DNA of 34,018 nucleotides from DASSKW01 sp050739495 (lineage in GTDB: Bacteria; Pseudomonadota; Gammaproteobacteria; Natronospirales; REEB76): the NCBI GenBank assembly GCA_050739495.1, contig JBOIBL010000010.1:1-34018 (forward strand), written 5' to 3'. The notes beneath the pieces were generated by a model. The model saw nothing but the letters and a program-made list of their open reading frames with translations. It was not told where the DNA came from and searched no databases. Of the stretch, positions 1 through 8,605 are shown in pieces (position 1 is the first letter of the stretch; each line of letters opens with the position of its first letter). The translations under genes were made by a program, and so were the position numbers.

Positions 1-55
1 GAAAACTCAAGAAGCGTTAAGATAGCCGCATTCCCGATGTTCAGCGGAGCCAAGC

Positions 56-313
56 ATGGCGCTTACTATCACCGATGCCTGTATCAATTGCGACGTATGC
101 GAACCGGAATGCCCGAATCACGCGATCTACCAAGGCGTGGAAATCTATGAGATCGATCCCGATTTGTGTACCGAATGCGTCGGTCATTTCGATACTCCGC
201 AGTGCCAGCAGGTCTGCCCGGTGGATTGCATCCCGCTGGATCCCGATCACCGCGAGACACATGAGCAGCTTCTGGAAAAATACCGTCGCATCATCGCCAA
301 AGCCATTACGTGA
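56..313 (+). CDS. YfhL-family 2[4Fe-4S] ferredoxin
   Basis: Small 85-residue soluble ferredoxin, expected to carry electrons in the cytoplasm through two [4Fe-4S] clusters; its partner is not known from this window. The first cluster motif is C9-x2-C12-x2-C15-x3-C19-P. The second is C38-x2-C41, then an eight-residue insertion, then C50-x3-C54-P, with an extra C58. The longer loop in the second motif plus a short C-terminal helix is the pattern of the YfhL/Alvin-type ferredoxins of proteobacteria, as opposed to clostridial 2[4Fe-4S] ferredoxins. The start at 56 is the only ATG that precedes the first cysteine closely. The ggt gene follows 50 bp downstream on the same strand. Family assignment is firm, physiological role is not. 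Confidence 0.93.
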   Translation: MALTITDACINCDVCEPECPNHAIYQGVEIYEIDPDLCTECVGHFDTPQCQQVCPVDCIPLDPDHRETHEQLLEKYRRIIAKAIT

Positions 314-363
314 ATTTGCGGTTTGACGCAGCATTTTTTGCACGCCTTTACCTGGAGCCCGTC

Positions 364-2040
364 ATGAGAGTGCGGATAGTCATCCTTCTTACGCTTTTGT
401 TTGCATCGTCCTCGATGGCGGCACCCGCACAGGTGTCGCGACCACCGCATGCGGCCGTGGCCAGTGCGCACCCGCTGGCAACCAAAGCCGGGATGCAGGT
501 CCTCGCGGAAGGGGGTAACGCATTCGATGCGGCGGTCGCGGTAAGCGCTGCACTCTCGGTAGTAGAACCTTATAGTTCGGGCATCGGCGGCGGCGGATTC
601 TGGCTGTTACATGTAGCGAAAGATAGTCGTGACACCATGGTTGACGGGCGCGAATACGCGCCTGCTGCCGCAACTGCGGATATGTATCAGGACAAGGGCG
701 GCAACGTCATTAAAGGCTTATCACTGGATGGCCCGTTATCGGCCGCGATCCCTGGTGAACCCGCCGCACTGGTGTATCTCAACAAACACTACGGGCATCT
801 GAGTCTGGCTCAGGATCTCGCGCCTGCGATCAAACTCGCCCGCGACGGTTTTGCTCTGGATCGGATGTTCCAGGCGATGATCGCGTCACACGTCGACAAA
901 CTGAAACAGTCACCTGCTGCCGCCGCGATTTTTCTCGACCATGGTCAAGCCCCGGCCACCGGTTGGCTGCTGAAACAACCGGATCTGGCACGCACCCTGG
1001 AACTGATCGCACAACACGGCGATGCGGGGTTTTACCAGGGCGAACTGGCGAAGCAACTGGTGGACGGGACGCGCGCAGCCGGCGGTATCTGGAGTCTGAG
1101 CGATCTACGTGAATACCAGGTGAAAGAACGCACACCCTTGGTAGGCGAATATCACGGCATGAAAATCGTCTCCGCTCCACCTCCGTCCTCGGGTGGGATC
1201 GTATTGCTGGAGACCCTGAACATCCTGTCCGGGTATGACCTGACACATGACGGCGATCTGATGCAGAAACATCTGATCATCGAGGCGATGCGCCATGCCT
1301 ACCGTGATCGCGCTGAATATCTCGGTGATCCGGATTTCGTGACGATGCCGGTGGTGCGGCTGACCAGCCCGTATTATGCCGCGGGCTTGCGCACCGGCAT
1401 CCTTGCCGATCGCGCCACACCGAGTAGTGATCTGGCGCCGGTGACTGTGACCAAACCGGAAAGCAATCACACCACGCATATCTCGATCATGGACAAGCAG
1501 GGCAATGAAGTTGCCGCGACGTTCACAGTGAATTTCCGTTTCGGCAGCGGCTTTGTCCCGCCCGGTACCGGGGTATTGTTGAACGACGAGATGGATGATT
1601 TCGTTTCCAAGCCGGGAGTGCCGAATGGTTTCGGTCTGGTCGGCAACGATGCCAACGCCATCGCACCACACAAACGTCCCCTATCGAGCATGACGCCTAC
1701 CTTCCTGCAAACCGCAAATGGACAGGCGATCCTCGGTACGCCAGGCGGAAGCCGGATCATCAGCATGGTCTTGCTCGGTACGCTGAACTATTTCAATGGC
1801 GGCGATGCGAGCAGCATCGTCAGCATCCCGCGTTACCACATGCAATACCTGCCGGATATCGTGTTCTATGAGCCCGGCGCGTTCACCGCGGATGAGATCG
1901 CCGGTCTTGAGAACATGGGTTACCGTCTGCGCCAGGTGGGCACCTATGGCAACATGCAGGCCATCACCTGGGACTACAAGACCGGCAAGGTAACCGCGGC
2001 CGCCGACCCGCGGGATATAGGCACTGCAGAAATCAGGTAA
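364..2040 (+). CDS. ggt: gamma-glutamyltransferase (glutathione hydrolase)
   Basis: Periplasmic N-terminal-nucleophile enzyme of 558 residues that removes the gamma-glutamyl group of glutathione and related compounds and transfers it to water or amino acids. The start at 364 is preferred over the upstream in-frame ATG at 310 because it gives a clean signal peptide (MRVR, then a hydrophobic stretch ending SMAAPA) and has GGAG at 354-357, six bases upstream. The maturation and catalytic site is the NHTTH motif: the first Thr, about residue 370, would be the N-terminus of the small subunit after autocleavage. The SSGIGGGGF motif in the large subunit and the GTGVLLNDEMDDF motif after the nucleophile are typical. 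Length matches the family (about 550-580). It follows the ferredoxin gene and may be co-transcribed with it. Confidence 0.95.
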   Translation: MRVRIVILLTLLFASSSMAAPAQVSRPPHAAVASAHPLATKAGMQVLAEGGNAFDAAVAVSAALSVVEPYSSGIGGGGFWLLHVAKDSRDTMVDGREYAPAAATADMYQDKGGNVIKGLSLDGPLSAAIPGEPAALVYLNKHYGHLSLAQDLAPAIKLARDGFALDRMFQAMIASHVDKLKQSPAAAAIFLDHGQAPATGWLLKQPDLARTLELIAQHGDAGFYQGELAKQLVDGTRAAGGIWSLSDLREYQVKERTPLVGEYHGMKIVSAPPPSSGGIVLLETLNILSGYDLTHDGDLMQKHLIIEAMRHAYRDRAEYLGDPDFVTMPVVRLTSPYYAAGLRTGILADRATPSSDLAPVTVTKPESNHTTHISIMDKQGNEVAATFTVNFRFGSGFVPPGTGVLLNDEMDDFVSKPGVPNGFGLVGNDANAIAPHKRPLSSMTPTFLQTANGQAILGTPGGSRIISMVLLGTLNYFNGGDASSIVSIPRYHMQYLPDIVFYEPGAFTADEIAGLENMGYRLRQVGTYGNMQAITWDYKTGKVTAAADPRDIGTAEIR

Positions 2041-2119
2041 ACGCATCTCACCGTGTGGTGACTCTTCAGGCCATGGTTGAAGAGAAGCGTGTCGCTTTTT
2101 TCTGTATCCTTCCGCCAGC

Positions 2120-3142
2120 ATGACAAAACCTTATACATTCACGAAAAATGCGCCGTTGGCCGGACGCAATACCTACCGGGTACCGGCGCGGGCGGATTTG
2201 CTCGCGGAAGTAAACGATGCGAATTATTTGCCGGAACTGCTGCAATTGCCCGAAGTGCGCGAGCGGCCATCGCTGGTACTGGGTGAAGGCAGTAACGTGT
2301 TGTTTACCCGTGATCCTGCCGCGGTAGTCATCATCGTTACTGCCCGTGGAATGCAACTGCTCGGCACCGACAGCGCCGGGACCAGGGTGCGGGTGGCAGC
2401 CGGCGAGCACTGGCACGATCTGGTGCGCTGGAGTCTGACGCAAGGTCTGTGTGGGCTGGAAAATCTGTCACTGATCCCCGGCAGTGTGGGTGCAGCACCG
2501 GTACAGAACATCGGCGCGTATGGCGTGGAACTCGCCGAGCATCTTGTTGCTATCGAAGCGTACGACGGACAGCATGCCGAATCAGTGCGCCTTGATCGTG
2601 AGCAATGTCAATTCAGTTACCGGCAAAGTCTGTTCAAACAGACGCCGGACCGCTGGATTATCACCGCGGTCGAATTGCTGCTGCAGCCTGATACACCACT
2701 CAGGCTGGATTATGCCGGCATGCGTGAAGAACTGTCCGCCATGGGAATCTCGCAGCCTGCGGCAGTGGATGTATCGGATGCCGTGTGCAGATTACGGCAG
2801 CGCAAACTTCCCGATCCGGCGGTGATCGGCAATGCCGGCAGCTTCTTCAAGAATCCGGTGGTATCGACTGAACATGCCGTGCAGTTACAAGTAGCGTATC
2901 CGGGCTTGCCGGTGTTCGTGGTGGCTGATGGCAGCAAACTCAGTGCCGCGTGGCTGATCGAACAGTGCGGCTGGAAGGGATTTCGCGACGGCGATGCCGG
3001 AGTTTCCGAAAAGCATGCGTTGGTATTAGTCAATCACCGCCATGCCAGCGGTGCAGAGCTATGGGCGCTGGCACAGCGCATCATGGATTCGGTGCAGGAA
3101 AAATTCGGCATCCGGCTGGAGCCCGAACCCAGGATTATATAA
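2120..3142 (+). CDS. murB: UDP-N-acetylenolpyruvoylglucosamine reductase
   Basis: Cytoplasmic FAD enzyme that reduces UDP-GlcNAc-enolpyruvate to UDP-MurNAc with NADPH, the second committed step of peptidoglycan precursor synthesis. The 340-residue product has the FAD-binding GEGSNVLF motif near residue 55, the GSVGAAPVQNIGAYG motif near 125, the GNAGSFFKNP motif carrying the catalytic Ser near 240, and the C-terminal Glu in the EPEP segment. The length and the IEQCGWKG segment fit the longer type I MurB of Escherichia coli. It lies 79 bp after ggt and far from any division/cell-wall cluster in this window, so it looks free-standing. The ribosome site before 2120 is weak, but the N-terminus aligns well with the family. 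Confidence 0.96.
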   Translation: MTKPYTFTKNAPLAGRNTYRVPARADLLAEVNDANYLPELLQLPEVRERPSLVLGEGSNVLFTRDPAAVVIIVTARGMQLLGTDSAGTRVRVAAGEHWHDLVRWSLTQGLCGLENLSLIPGSVGAAPVQNIGAYGVELAEHLVAIEAYDGQHAESVRLDREQCQFSYRQSLFKQTPDRWIITAVELLLQPDTPLRLDYAGMREELSAMGISQPAAVDVSDAVCRLRQRKLPDPAVIGNAGSFFKNPVVSTEHAVQLQVAYPGLPVFVVADGSKLSAAWLIEQCGWKGFRDGDAGVSEKHALVLVNHRHASGAELWALAQRIMDSVQEKFGIRLEPEPRII

Positions 3143-3180
3143 AAACGGAGCGGCCCATCAGGCCGTTCCGATCATCTTTA
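3143..3180 (-). terminator. Rho-independent terminator between murB and btuB
   Basis: A 10-bp stem (3146-3155 with 3161-3170, one G-U pair) closes a CATCA loop. Read on the minus strand the hairpin is followed by five T residues (A run at 3141-3145), so it fits best as the btuB terminator. On the plus strand the following bases (ATCATCTTTA) are only moderately T-rich, so it may also serve murB weakly. Confidence 0.75.
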
Positions 3181-3190
3181 GAGGTGCGCT

Positions 3191-5050
3191 TTATTCCGAA
3201 GCGTAGTTCAGTCGCACGAACAACGAGCGGCCCGCGGTGTTGTAGCCGGCGGCAGTCTGATAATGCACACCGAACAGGTTTTCCACGCCGCCGCTGATGC
3301 TGAAATTGTCGCCGAGCTGCTGCCGTAAAGTCGCACCAGTGAGTACGTATCCGGCATCCGTCAGCGGTGCGCCGGTGTTGAAATCCAGATCGTTGCGCGG
3401 GCCGGTGGCGATGAGATGCACGCCGATGCTGGTGCGATCGCTGTGCCAGTCGAGCGCGGTGGTCAGCGTGCGTTCCGCGCGTCGCAATAGAAGATTACCG
3501 GTGTCGAGATTTTCCGGCCGTTGGAAGATTACCGCGGTACGCCAGGACCATGACTGCCGTGTGAATTGGTATTCCGCTTCCAGACCATGTACACGGGCGC
3601 TGGCGATATTTTCGTTGATGCCAAAGGGGTTGCTTGGGGTGACGGTGTACTGGATGAGATTATCGAGGTTGTTCCTGAACACGCTCACCGTCAGATTCTG
3701 GGTCGCACTGAAATTCTGACGCAGACCGAGTTCGATATTCCTGGAGGTCTCCGGGTGCAACGCCGGGTTGCCGCCGAAGCCGAAGCGTTCTTCGGCGCTG
3801 GGCGCGCGGAAACCGGTGCCGGCGCCAGCGGTCAGGCGTGTCGCAGACGTCAGGTCGTAACCGTAGTCCGCGTTCCAGGTGGCGTGATTGCCGAATGCCT
3901 GATCGTGAGTATCGCGGCCAGCTAATACCAGACGGTGTTTACCGGCATGGATATCGTCCTCCGCATACAACGCATTGATATGATCGGGTGCATCGAAGCC
4001 GAGGCCATAGGATTGTGAGCCGGCATGTTGTGCTTCGCTGTAAAGGCCCGCGGTCAATAACTGGTAATCACCCAGCGCGATGTCGTTCTGCCAGTCGATT
4101 ACGTTGCGCTGGGTATGCACGAAATCAGGTGCAGATCCCGGATTGAATGGATCGTCCTGTGCCTGGTCCACTTCATCCAGCATGTGGCTGAAATTCAAAT
4201 TGCTGCGCCATCCGGGCAGGAATTCGCCGGTGAGGTCAAGACCGGTAGCCTGGTTACGGTAGTCCTCGTCGAACGGCGCTAATGCGTAAGGTGGATTGCT
4301 GGAGAAACTGGTGAATTGGGTGTTGCCGTTGCTCTGCCAGTGATTGAGCTTGACAGCAATGCCGCCGAATTCAGCGTGTCCGTAAGCGTTCAAGGTACGA
4401 TCGGTATTGCCGCTGTCGAAATTGGTACCGGCTACCGCAGGGAAACCATCGGTGTGATAGTTGCTGGCCGATACACCGAAAGCAGTTTTACCCTGACCGT
4501 AATCGAAATGGCCGCCGTTCTCATAAGTGCCGTAACGTCCGGCTCCCGCATGTACTCCGTAATGGGTACCCTCGCTCGCATGTTTGGTAATGATGTTGAT
4601 GACGCCACCGATGGCATCGGAACCATACAATGCAGCCCGCGGTCCCTTGACGATCTCGATGCGCACGATATCGTCGAGACGGATGTTGGCCAGTGCCGCT
4701 CCACTGCCGTTCGCGGGATTGATCTTGACGCCGTCGATCATCACCAGGGTCTGGTTGCTGTTGGTGCCGCGCAGGAACAGCGAAGTGGGTTGCCCCGGAC
4801 CGCCGTTGCTCGCGATATCGAGTCCCGCGTATTGCTGCAGCAGATTGCCGACAGTCTCTACGCCGGAGAGCTGGATCTGTTGCGCCGTTATCACGATCAT
4901 CGGCGCGACTTCCTGATCCGCAGTGAGCGTAGTACGGGTGGCCGTGACGGTGACAGGGGTGTCGAGATTGATGGTTTGATCAGCAAAACCGGTGAACGGA
5001 ACGCTAACGAGCAGCGCAGCAGCGCTGCCCAATAACAGGGATTTGTACAT
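3191..5050 (-). CDS. btuB: TonB-dependent vitamin B12 outer-membrane receptor
   Basis: Outer-membrane beta-barrel transporter for cobalamin powered by TonB. The start at 5050 is chosen because it gives a signal peptide (MYKSLLLGSAAALLVSVPFTGFA), a GAGGAG ribosome site at 5057-5062, and lies directly downstream of a cobalamin riboswitch. A longer frame reaching 5242 would run through the riboswitch and is not credible. A TonB-box-like segment (PVTVTATRT) is near residue 35. The plug domain follows with SLFLRGTNSNQTLVMIDGVKI and GSDAIGGVINI motifs, then the long barrel. The 619 residues match BtuB of E. coli (about 614). The riboswitch makes cobalamin or another corrinoid the likely substrate. 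It is monocistronic here; BtuCD-like genes lie about 4 kb away. Confidence 0.92.
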   Translation of the reverse strand: MYKSLLLGSAAALLVSVPFTGFADQTINLDTPVTVTATRTTLTADQEVAPMIVITAQQIQLSGVETVGNLLQQYAGLDIASNGGPGQPTSLFLRGTNSNQTLVMIDGVKINPANGSGAALANIRLDDIVRIEIVKGPRAALYGSDAIGGVINIITKHASEGTHYGVHAGAGRYGTYENGGHFDYGQGKTAFGVSASNYHTDGFPAVAGTNFDSGNTDRTLNAYGHAEFGGIAVKLNHWQSNGNTQFTSFSSNPPYALAPFDEDYRNQATGLDLTGEFLPGWRSNLNFSHMLDEVDQAQDDPFNPGSAPDFVHTQRNVIDWQNDIALGDYQLLTAGLYSEAQHAGSQSYGLGFDAPDHINALYAEDDIHAGKHRLVLAGRDTHDQAFGNHATWNADYGYDLTSATRLTAGAGTGFRAPSAEERFGFGGNPALHPETSRNIELGLRQNFSATQNLTVSVFRNNLDNLIQYTVTPSNPFGINENIASARVHGLEAEYQFTRQSWSWRTAVIFQRPENLDTGNLLLRRAERTLTTALDWHSDRTSIGVHLIATGPRNDLDFNTGAPLTDAGYVLTGATLRQQLGDNFSISGGVENLFGVHYQTAAGYNTAGRSLFVRLNYASE

Positions 5051-5056
5051 GATGAA

Positions 5057-5085
5057 CTCCTCACGCAGCTCGCCCGCATGCGTGA
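5057..5085 (-). promoter_or_regulatory. btuB Shine-Dalgarno with overlapping hairpin
   Basis: On the minus strand TCACGCA (5079-5085) can pair with TGCGTGA (5061-5067). The 3' arm ends inside the GAGGAG ribosome site of btuB (5057-5062). This is the expected form of an expression platform that hides the ribosome site when the upstream cobalamin riboswitch is bound. The pairing is seen in the sequence; the regulatory role is inferred from known btuB leaders. Confidence 0.6.
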
Positions 5086-5174
5086 CAATGACGGTGACAA
5101 CATCGACGTGAGGAAAAGAAAAAGCGAAGGGTTGTGAACCCGCTCGCATTGCCCGCCGCAACGCCGATACCAGT

Positions 5175-5365
5175 GCTTTAAGGCCGGTCTCCGGACTCGC
5201 GAGTGGAAATCCCGTTTCCTGGTGCGTCGCCTTCCCGTACATGGTCTGTACAGTGGCTTCGTGACGAACCGTGCTCGCTTACCGTTGCGGGGGCAGTGCC
5301 GGAATTGCAGTCAGACTGCGCACCGGCTTCCCGATTACCCTCCGTGAAGAGGGTGCCTTGAAGCG
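5175..5365 (-). ncRNA. Cobalamin riboswitch (btuB leader)
   Basis: Read on the minus strand the leader contains the hallmarks of the cobalamin riboswitch in order: a 5' GGCACCCTC paired with GAGGGT (about 5340-5358), then GGGAAGCCGGTG, then ATTCCGGCACTGCCCCCGC followed by AACGGTAAG (about 5276-5304), a GCCACTG segment near 5233-5239, and finally the B12 box AGTCCGGAGACCGGCC (about 5182-5197). These are the best-conserved segments of the family, so the call is firm although exact ends are approximate. It lies about 125 bases upstream of btuB and should lower BtuB synthesis when adenosylcobalamin or related cobalamins are abundant. Confidence 0.95.
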
Positions 5366-5371
5366 GCGACT

Positions 5372-5400
5372 ACTCTAGGTACTCACTCATGGAGTGTCAA
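5372..5400 (-). promoter_or_regulatory. sigma70 promoter of btuB
   Basis: On the minus strand a perfect -35 box TTGACA (5395-5400) is followed, after exactly 17 bases, by TAGAGT (5372-5377, four of six matches to the -10 consensus). Transcription would start just before the cobalamin riboswitch, which is where the leader has to begin. Confidence 0.75.
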
Positions 5401-5457
5401 GGAAAAAATCTCTATCATCGGCACTTCCGCAATCACATCTGAAAAATCGGATTATTC

Positions 5458-6216
5458 ATGCAAAACGACAACAGGGTGCCTCAAGCACTGGAATTGAAAG
5501 GGGTCTGCAAACAGTTCGGTACGAGTTACGCAGTACGCGATCTGAATTTGCAGATCGGACAGGGGGAGTTTTATGCCTTGTTGGGACCGAACGGTGCCGG
5601 CAAAACCACAACTTTGCGGATGATCGCAGGGTTGGTAAAACCGGGTGCGGGGGAGATACGTATCCTCGGCGAAAGTGTGCTGACGTCACCTGAACGCGCC
5701 AAACGGCCGCTTGCCTACCTGCCAGACGAACCGGCGTTATATGGGCGTCTGCATCCGCTGGAATATCTGGAGTTCGTTGCAGGGCTGTGGAGTATGCCGA
5801 CGGATGAGGCAGCTGCGCGCGGTGTAGAACTGCTCAAGTGGCTGGGACTCGCAGAACATTTGCACAAATATATCGACGGATTCTCTCGTGGCATGCAGCA
5901 GAAGCTGGCGCTGGCCGGGGCGCTGATACATGAGCCGCAACTCTTGATTCTGGATGAACCTCTCACCGGGCTCGACGCGGCCGCAGCACGGCAGATCAAG
6001 GATTTATTGCGTGAACGCGTGAAAGCCGGCATGACCGTGGTGTTGACCACGCATATTCTGGAGGTCGCGGAACGTCTTGCCGAGCGTATCGGTATCATCC
6101 AGCACGGCCATCTGATTGCCGAGGGCACGCTGGAAAGTCTGCGGCAGCAGGCCTCTTCCGGTTCCGGCACACTGGAAGACGTGTTTCTCGCTATCACAGC
6201 GGAACCTGTTGTATGA
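5458..6216 (+). CDS. ABC transporter ATP-binding protein (ABC-2 type)
   Basis: Cytoplasmic nucleotide-binding subunit of a two-gene ABC transporter, 252 residues. Walker A is GPNGAGKTT near residue 45, the signature is FSRGMQQKLALAGAL near 145, Walker B is LLILDEPLTGLD near 165, and the H-loop His is in LTTHILE near 200. The single SRGMQQK signature and overall architecture resemble the CcmA/YhaQ/NatA-like group that works with ABC-2 permeases, mostly exporters. Its stop overlaps the permease start (ATGA at 6213-6216), so the two are translationally coupled. Substrate is unknown. The gene is divergent from btuB and shares its upstream region, but no riboswitch faces this direction. Confidence 0.9.
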   Translation: MQNDNRVPQALELKGVCKQFGTSYAVRDLNLQIGQGEFYALLGPNGAGKTTTLRMIAGLVKPGAGEIRILGESVLTSPERAKRPLAYLPDEPALYGRLHPLEYLEFVAGLWSMPTDEAAARGVELLKWLGLAEHLHKYIDGFSRGMQQKLALAGALIHEPQLLILDEPLTGLDAAAARQIKDLLRERVKAGMTVVLTTHILEVAERLAERIGIIQHGHLIAEGTLESLRQQASSGSGTLEDVFLAITAEPVV

Positions 6217-7742
6217 GCGGGATCATGCGCCCCGGCAGTACCTGGTGGCTGCTTGCCAACATGTTCAAGATCAACTGGCGTCACCGCAGGACGACGCAGA
6301 ATCTGGTCGGCTCCGTGCTACTGTGGATACTGATCGCGATTTTCTGGTTGATTTTGCATGGCGCTGCGCTGGCGTTGTTTCTGGCAGTCGGAACGCATGC
6401 CGGGGCTGGCCTGGTGACGCCGAAGATTTATGCTGTTGCTGGAATCTTGTTTTGGGTCGTATGCGCGTTCACGCTACTGCGGGCGATGCCGGCCGCAGCT
6501 ACAGCCATGTTCGAACGCAACAGCCTTGATCTGCTGCTGGCTTCTCCAATCCCAGCCCGTTCGATACTCACGGTGCTGGGGCTTACCGTGGCCGCCAACT
6601 GCATCGCATTGCCGGCGTTTTTTCTAACCCCGTTCGCGAACGTCGCCCTGTTTTTAGGTTGGCCACAATTACTGGCGGTGTATCCGTCGCTGGCCGCGGT
6701 GTCGTTATTGGTCACGGCACTGTCGATGCTAGCCATGCTGGGACTGATCGCCCGGCTGGGATTGCCGCGCGCGCGCAAGTTCGTGCGGGTTGCCGGCATG
6801 TTGTTGATTGCCGCATGGGTGATGGCCACGCAGCTTAATGCTTTGCTGAGACATGGACAGGGTGCCACCGTGCATGTACACCCTGCGGCATGGCAGCCGG
6901 GAGCATGGTTGACGATTCCCGGAAAGATGGTTTTGGGCGCACCGCTGCAGCTGATCGTATTCTGTGCGGTCGCTTTGGCCGTGTTCGGTCTGGTGGTGAC
7001 CTACCTGCAGAAAACCTATCTGGCCGGCATGGGGCAGGCCGATGAATCCGTCGTATCGGATCGCGGACGCGACCAGCAGCCTCGTCGCAAATGGCGCGCC
7101 GGCTTGTTCCGGACCGTGCTGTGGAAAGAGTGGCGGCTCATATACCGTGATCCGCAGTTGCTGTCACAGATATTCCTGCAGCTTATTGGCTTGTTATTTG
7201 CACCGTTCATTTTGATGCAGCAATTTCACGTGGATATCGTGATGGTGGTCGGCGTGGTGGTGATCATCACCGGCGGGATGCTGGCGGAAGTGTTGGCATG
7301 GTTGGCGTTGTGCGCGGAAGATGCACCCGCGCTGCTCGCCGCCGCACCGGTATCGCGTTCCCTGTTGATCCGTTACAAGATGCTGGCCGCCCAGGTGCCG
7401 GTGTGGATTCTGGCGACGCCGGCTTTCCTGTACATGGCATGGCACCGGCCGCTGGTCTCTGCAGGCGTTGCCCTGATGTTCATGGGGGCTACCTGGAGTA
7501 CGGCGGCCGTCATGCTGTGGAGTCCAGTGCCGGGTTCGCGTCACATGCGACTGGCGAAACGCAAGCGTTCACTGTTGGACGGCGCCATCATGCTACTGAC
7601 GGTCTTGGGCTGGGCGATCGCCGCCTACGGCATCGGCAGCGCGCACTGGATTGCGATACTCGTAGGACTATTGTTGGGCCTTACCGCACCGCTCGTCAGT
7701 CGTTGGCGCGGCACGCGGCGCGAGTTTTCGTTGGGATACTGA
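6213..7742 (+). CDS. ABC-2 type transporter permease
   Basis: Integral inner-membrane protein of 509 residues, the membrane partner of the ATPase immediately upstream (4-bp ATGA overlap). Hydrophobic segments are visible near residues 35-60, 70-90, 110-150, 160-185, 190-210, 250-270, 330-385, 395-440 and 455-500, separated by a polar cytoplasmic stretch (SDRGRDQQPRRKWRAG) near 285-300. The duplicated layout, two hydrophobic halves around a central basic loop, suggests a full-length permease that needs no second membrane subunit, although it may work as a dimer. I cannot recognise a substrate. The phzF-type gene follows five bases downstream and may be in the same transcript. Confidence 0.82.
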   Translation: MSGIMRPGSTWWLLANMFKINWRHRRTTQNLVGSVLLWILIAIFWLILHGAALALFLAVGTHAGAGLVTPKIYAVAGILFWVVCAFTLLRAMPAAATAMFERNSLDLLLASPIPARSILTVLGLTVAANCIALPAFFLTPFANVALFLGWPQLLAVYPSLAAVSLLVTALSMLAMLGLIARLGLPRARKFVRVAGMLLIAAWVMATQLNALLRHGQGATVHVHPAAWQPGAWLTIPGKMVLGAPLQLIVFCAVALAVFGLVVTYLQKTYLAGMGQADESVVSDRGRDQQPRRKWRAGLFRTVLWKEWRLIYRDPQLLSQIFLQLIGLLFAPFILMQQFHVDIVMVVGVVVIITGGMLAEVLAWLALCAEDAPALLAAAPVSRSLLIRYKMLAAQVPVWILATPAFLYMAWHRPLVSAGVALMFMGATWSTAAVMLWSPVPGSRHMRLAKRKRSLLDGAIMLLTVLGWAIAAYGIGSAHWIAILVGLLLGLTAPLVSRWRGTRREFSLGY

Positions 7743-7747
7743 AACAC

Positions 7748-8554
7748 ATGAAGATTTCGCTTTATCAGGTTGATGCGTTTACTGACCGTTTGTTTGCCGG
7801 CAATCCGGCCGCGGTGTGTCCGCTGGAGCAGTGGCTGCCGGACGAGACCATGCAAGCGATCGCTGCCGAGAACAATCTCGCGGAAACCGCGTTCTTTGTG
7901 CCACACGGAACCGGATACGAATTGCGCTGGTTTACGCCGACCTGCGAAGTCGAATTGTGTGGTCATGCGACGCTGGCTTCGGCGCAGGTGATCGCCACAC
8001 AATTACATCCGGGCATTTCCCATATCGATTTCGATTCACGTAGTGGACGATTGCAAGTCGATATCGATCATCGCAATGGTGAGCTCCGCATGGACTTTCC
8101 CGCTGACCCGCCCCAGCCGATCAGCACTCCGGAGGAGTTGGCTTCGATTCTGGGAGTGGTGGTAGAGCAGACGATGGCATCGCGGATCGGTTATCTGCTG
8201 GTGACGATTTCAGAATCAGCGCTGCGAACCATGGCACCGGACATGCAACGGCTCGCGGAGCTTGAATGCCGGGGCGTGATCGTCACTGCGCGCGGTTCGG
8301 ACTGCGATTTCGTGTCACGCTTCTTCGCGCCACAATTGGGGGTGCCTGAAGATCCGGTGACTGGCTCAGCACACTGTGTGCTCACTCCGTACTGGGTTGG
8401 GCGGTTGGGCAAGTCCGTGTTGAGCGCACGGCAACTCTCGGCGCGCGGCGGCTCATTGCGTTGTGAATTGCAGGGTGAGCGGGTGGTGCTTGCCGGTCGC
8501 GCGGTGTTGTATCTGCAAGGTTCTATCGAAGTACCGTCTGGCGCAATGGCATAA
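7748..8554 (+). CDS. PhzF family isomerase/epimerase-like protein
   Basis: Cytoplasmic protein of 268 residues of the PhzF superfamily, which shares the diaminopimelate-epimerase fold and includes phenazine biosynthesis isomerase; most members are of unknown function. The family N-terminus is clear (YQVDAFTDRLFAGNPAAVCPL), and the catalytic Glu is about residue 46 in NNLAETAFF. The LRWFTPTCEVELCGHATLA motif follows near 60 and the C-terminal FFAPQLGVPEDPVTGSAHC motif near 200. The start at 7748 gives exactly this N-terminus; the much longer open frame upstream is a shadow of the permease gene. No phenazine genes are nearby, so phenazine synthesis should not be inferred. Confidence 0.9.
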   Translation: MKISLYQVDAFTDRLFAGNPAAVCPLEQWLPDETMQAIAAENNLAETAFFVPHGTGYELRWFTPTCEVELCGHATLASAQVIATQLHPGISHIDFDSRSGRLQVDIDHRNGELRMDFPADPPQPISTPEELASILGVVVEQTMASRIGYLLVTISESALRTMAPDMQRLAELECRGVIVTARGSDCDFVSRFFAPQLGVPEDPVTGSAHCVLTPYWVGRLGKSVLSARQLSARGGSLRCELQGERVVLAGRAVLYLQGSIEVPSGAMA

Positions 8555-8558
8555 AAAC

Positions 8559-8587
8559 GAGACCCCGCCGAAGCGGGGTCTCCGTAT
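8559..8587 (-). terminator. Rho-independent terminator between phzF-type gene and lipoprotein gene
   Basis: A perfect 10-bp stem GAGACCCCGC/GCGGGGTCTC (8559-8568 with 8573-8582) with a CGAA loop. On the minus strand it is followed by C-free T5 after one base, so it is best read as the terminator of the lipoprotein gene. It may also stop plus-strand transcripts, though only CGTATATA follows there. Confidence 0.85.
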
Positions 8588-8605
8588 ATACCAGTAATCT
8601 GAAAA

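Noticed and set aside
1..25. Possible C-terminus of an upstream gene (reads KTQEALR then TAG)
   Set aside because: Only seven codons are visible. A coaD-like gene often precedes this ferredoxin, but seven residues cannot support a call.
310..363. N-terminal extension of gamma-glutamyltransferase from ATG 310
   Set aside because: It would put 18 residues before a clean signal peptide and overlap the ferredoxin stop; the ATG at 364 has its own GGAG site.
5051..5242. N-terminal extension of BtuB to 5242
   Set aside because: It translates the riboswitch and leader; the signal peptide starts at 5050.
7298..7747. Extended frame fused to the PhzF-type protein
   Set aside because: It lies in another frame of the ABC permease gene; the PhzF N-terminus is exactly at 7748.
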